Below are positions 4,590-5,316 of a DNA stretch of 5,316 nucleotides, piece by piece. Source of the DNA: Streptosporangiaceae bacterium (GTDB lineage: Bacteria > Actinomycetota > Actinomycetes > Streptosporangiales > Streptosporangiaceae); contig JASIGD010000221.1 of assembly GCA_030045295.1 (NCBI GenBank), positions 1 through 5,316 on the forward strand, read 5' to 3'. Under the pieces are notes generated by a model. That model was not told the DNA's origin. It worked only from the letters and a program-made list of their open reading frames with translations, and did no database searches. Each line of letters opens with the position of its first letter. The first letter of the stretch is position 1. Position numbers and translations under genes: made by a program.

Positions 4590-5316
4590 CCAGTGGTATT
4601 ACGGTCTGAGCCGGTGCTTGGGGAGCCGGGCGATCCGGGGTCCGCGCGGCGGAGAACCGGCGCAAGCGCAGGCTGTTCCAGACGACGAAGACCGAGGAGA
4701 GGGTCATGGTGGCGGCGGCGACCAGGGGGTTGAGGAAGCCGAGGGCGGCCAGCGGGAGGGCCAGCAGGTTGTAGCAGAAGGCCCAGGCCAGGTTGCGGCG
4801 GATGGTCCGGAACGTGGCGCGGGCCAGCCTGATCGCGTCCGGGACGGCCTCGAGGTCATCGCGGAGCAGGATCATGTCGGCGGCGCCGATGGCGACGTCG
4901 GTGCCGGAGCCGAGGGCCAGGCCGAGCTGGGCGGCGGCCAGGGCGGGGGCGTCGTTGACGCCGTCGCCGACCATGGCGACCGAACGCCCGGCGGCCTGCA
5001 GGTCCGTGATGACCTGCGATTTGGCCGCAGGGAGGGCGCCGCTGATGACCTCGTCGATGTCGGCGGCGGCCGCCACGGCCTCGGCGGTGGCGGCGTTGTC
5101 CCCGGTCAGCAGGACCGGACGCAGGCCGAGACGGCGCAGGGCGGCGACGGCCGGAGCGGCGGAGGGCTTGACCGTGTCGGTCACGGCGAGCGCTCCGCGG
5201 GTGACGCCGTCCCAGCTGACCAGGACCGTCGTACAGCCGGCCTGTTCCCGGGAGCGGCACCAGGCGGCCAGGTCCGCGGGGACGGTGATCGCCCGGTCGG
5301 CGAACAGCTTCTCCCG
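4573..5316 (-). CDS. copA: Copper-type P1B ATPase, C-terminal 247 residues (5' end outside window)
   Basis: This is the end of a membrane pump that exports Cu+ from the cytoplasm using ATP. The frame is open to the window edge; GTG at 5184 is an internal valine because family sequence continues upstream (REKLFADRAITV, then GCTTVLVSWDG). Visible in order: GALAVTDTVKP, TGDN (71-74 of the visible part), LPAAK with Lys99, and GDGVNDAPAL (117-126), the hinge and Mg-binding part of the P domain. The last two membrane helices carry the Cu+ site motifs NLAWAFCYNLLALP (N175, Y182-N183, P188), exactly N-X6-YN-X4-P, and MTLSS (204-208), i.e. MxxSS. These place it in the P1B-1 (CopA) group. The DKTGT phosphorylation site, N domain and metal-binding domain lie outside. 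The tail after LRLRRF is Pro/Ala-rich and ends VRNN inside an AT-rich inverted repeat. Its stop faces the NlpC/P60-like gene. Confidence 0.93.
   Translation of the reverse strand, partial: REKLFADRAITVPADLAAWCRSREQAGCTTVLVSWDGVTRGALAVTDTVKPSAAPAVAALRRLGLRPVLLTGDNAATAEAVAAAADIDEVISGALPAAKSQVITDLQAAGRSVAMVGDGVNDAPALAAAQLGLALGSGTDVAIGAADMILLRDDLEAVPDAIRLARATFRTIRRNLAWAFCYNLLALPLAALGFLNPLVAAATMTLSSVFVVWNSLRLRRFSAARTPDRPAPQAPAQTVIPLAVRNN

Noticed and set aside
4573..5184. A short separate phosphatase-like protein starting at GTG 5184
   Set aside because: The frame stays open to the window edge and the upstream residues fit the P-type ATPase, so this is the 3' part of a longer gene.

Overview
The window reads as chromosomal DNA from a high-GC actinomycete (Streptomyces or Catenulispora-like; the genus cannot be fixed). 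The evidence is very GC-rich coding sequence with G/C at most third codon positions, GTG starts, start codons that appear to sit directly at transcription starts (leaderless), and protein families typical of that phylum. No RNA gene, CRISPR array, insertion sequence or phage gene was seen. Almost the whole window is coding, and no gene-free stretch exceeds about 125 bases.

Layout from left to right. (1) The 3' end of an unrecognised gene on the + strand (2-370). (2) Convergent to it, a TetR-family repressor on the - strand (454-1299). (3) A 121-bp divergent intergenic region (1300-1420) with promoter-like elements and a cluster of GAAC/GTTC inverted repeats, probably the repressor's operators. 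(4) A DHA2 (EmrB/QacA-type) major facilitator exporter on the + strand (1421-2881). (5) A two-module VOC (glyoxalase/epimerase-like) protein 53 bp downstream on the same strand (2935-3672). (6) Convergent to it, sharing a CTAG stop, a 64-residue single-pass membrane protein on the - strand (3669-3863). (7) Only 16 bp away and divergent, a permuted NlpC/P60-type cysteine hydrolase (3880-4515). The two face-to-face starts appear to share one symmetric -10 region. (8) Convergent to it, the C-terminal 247 residues of a Cu+-type P1B ATPase on the - strand (4573-5316, continuing beyond the window).

Functionally, tetR and the exporter form a classical divergent repressor/efflux pair, expected to respond to a small molecule that releases the repressor. 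The VOC gene could be co-transcribed with the exporter, but the sequence does not settle this. The small membrane protein and the NlpC/P60-like hydrolase may be co-expressed because their promoters overlap. The copper ATPase belongs to a separate unit. No clearly new multi-gene system was found. The most distinctive signals are the operator cluster, the overlapping bidirectional -10, and the nested inverted repeats around an AT-rich island at 4515-4591.
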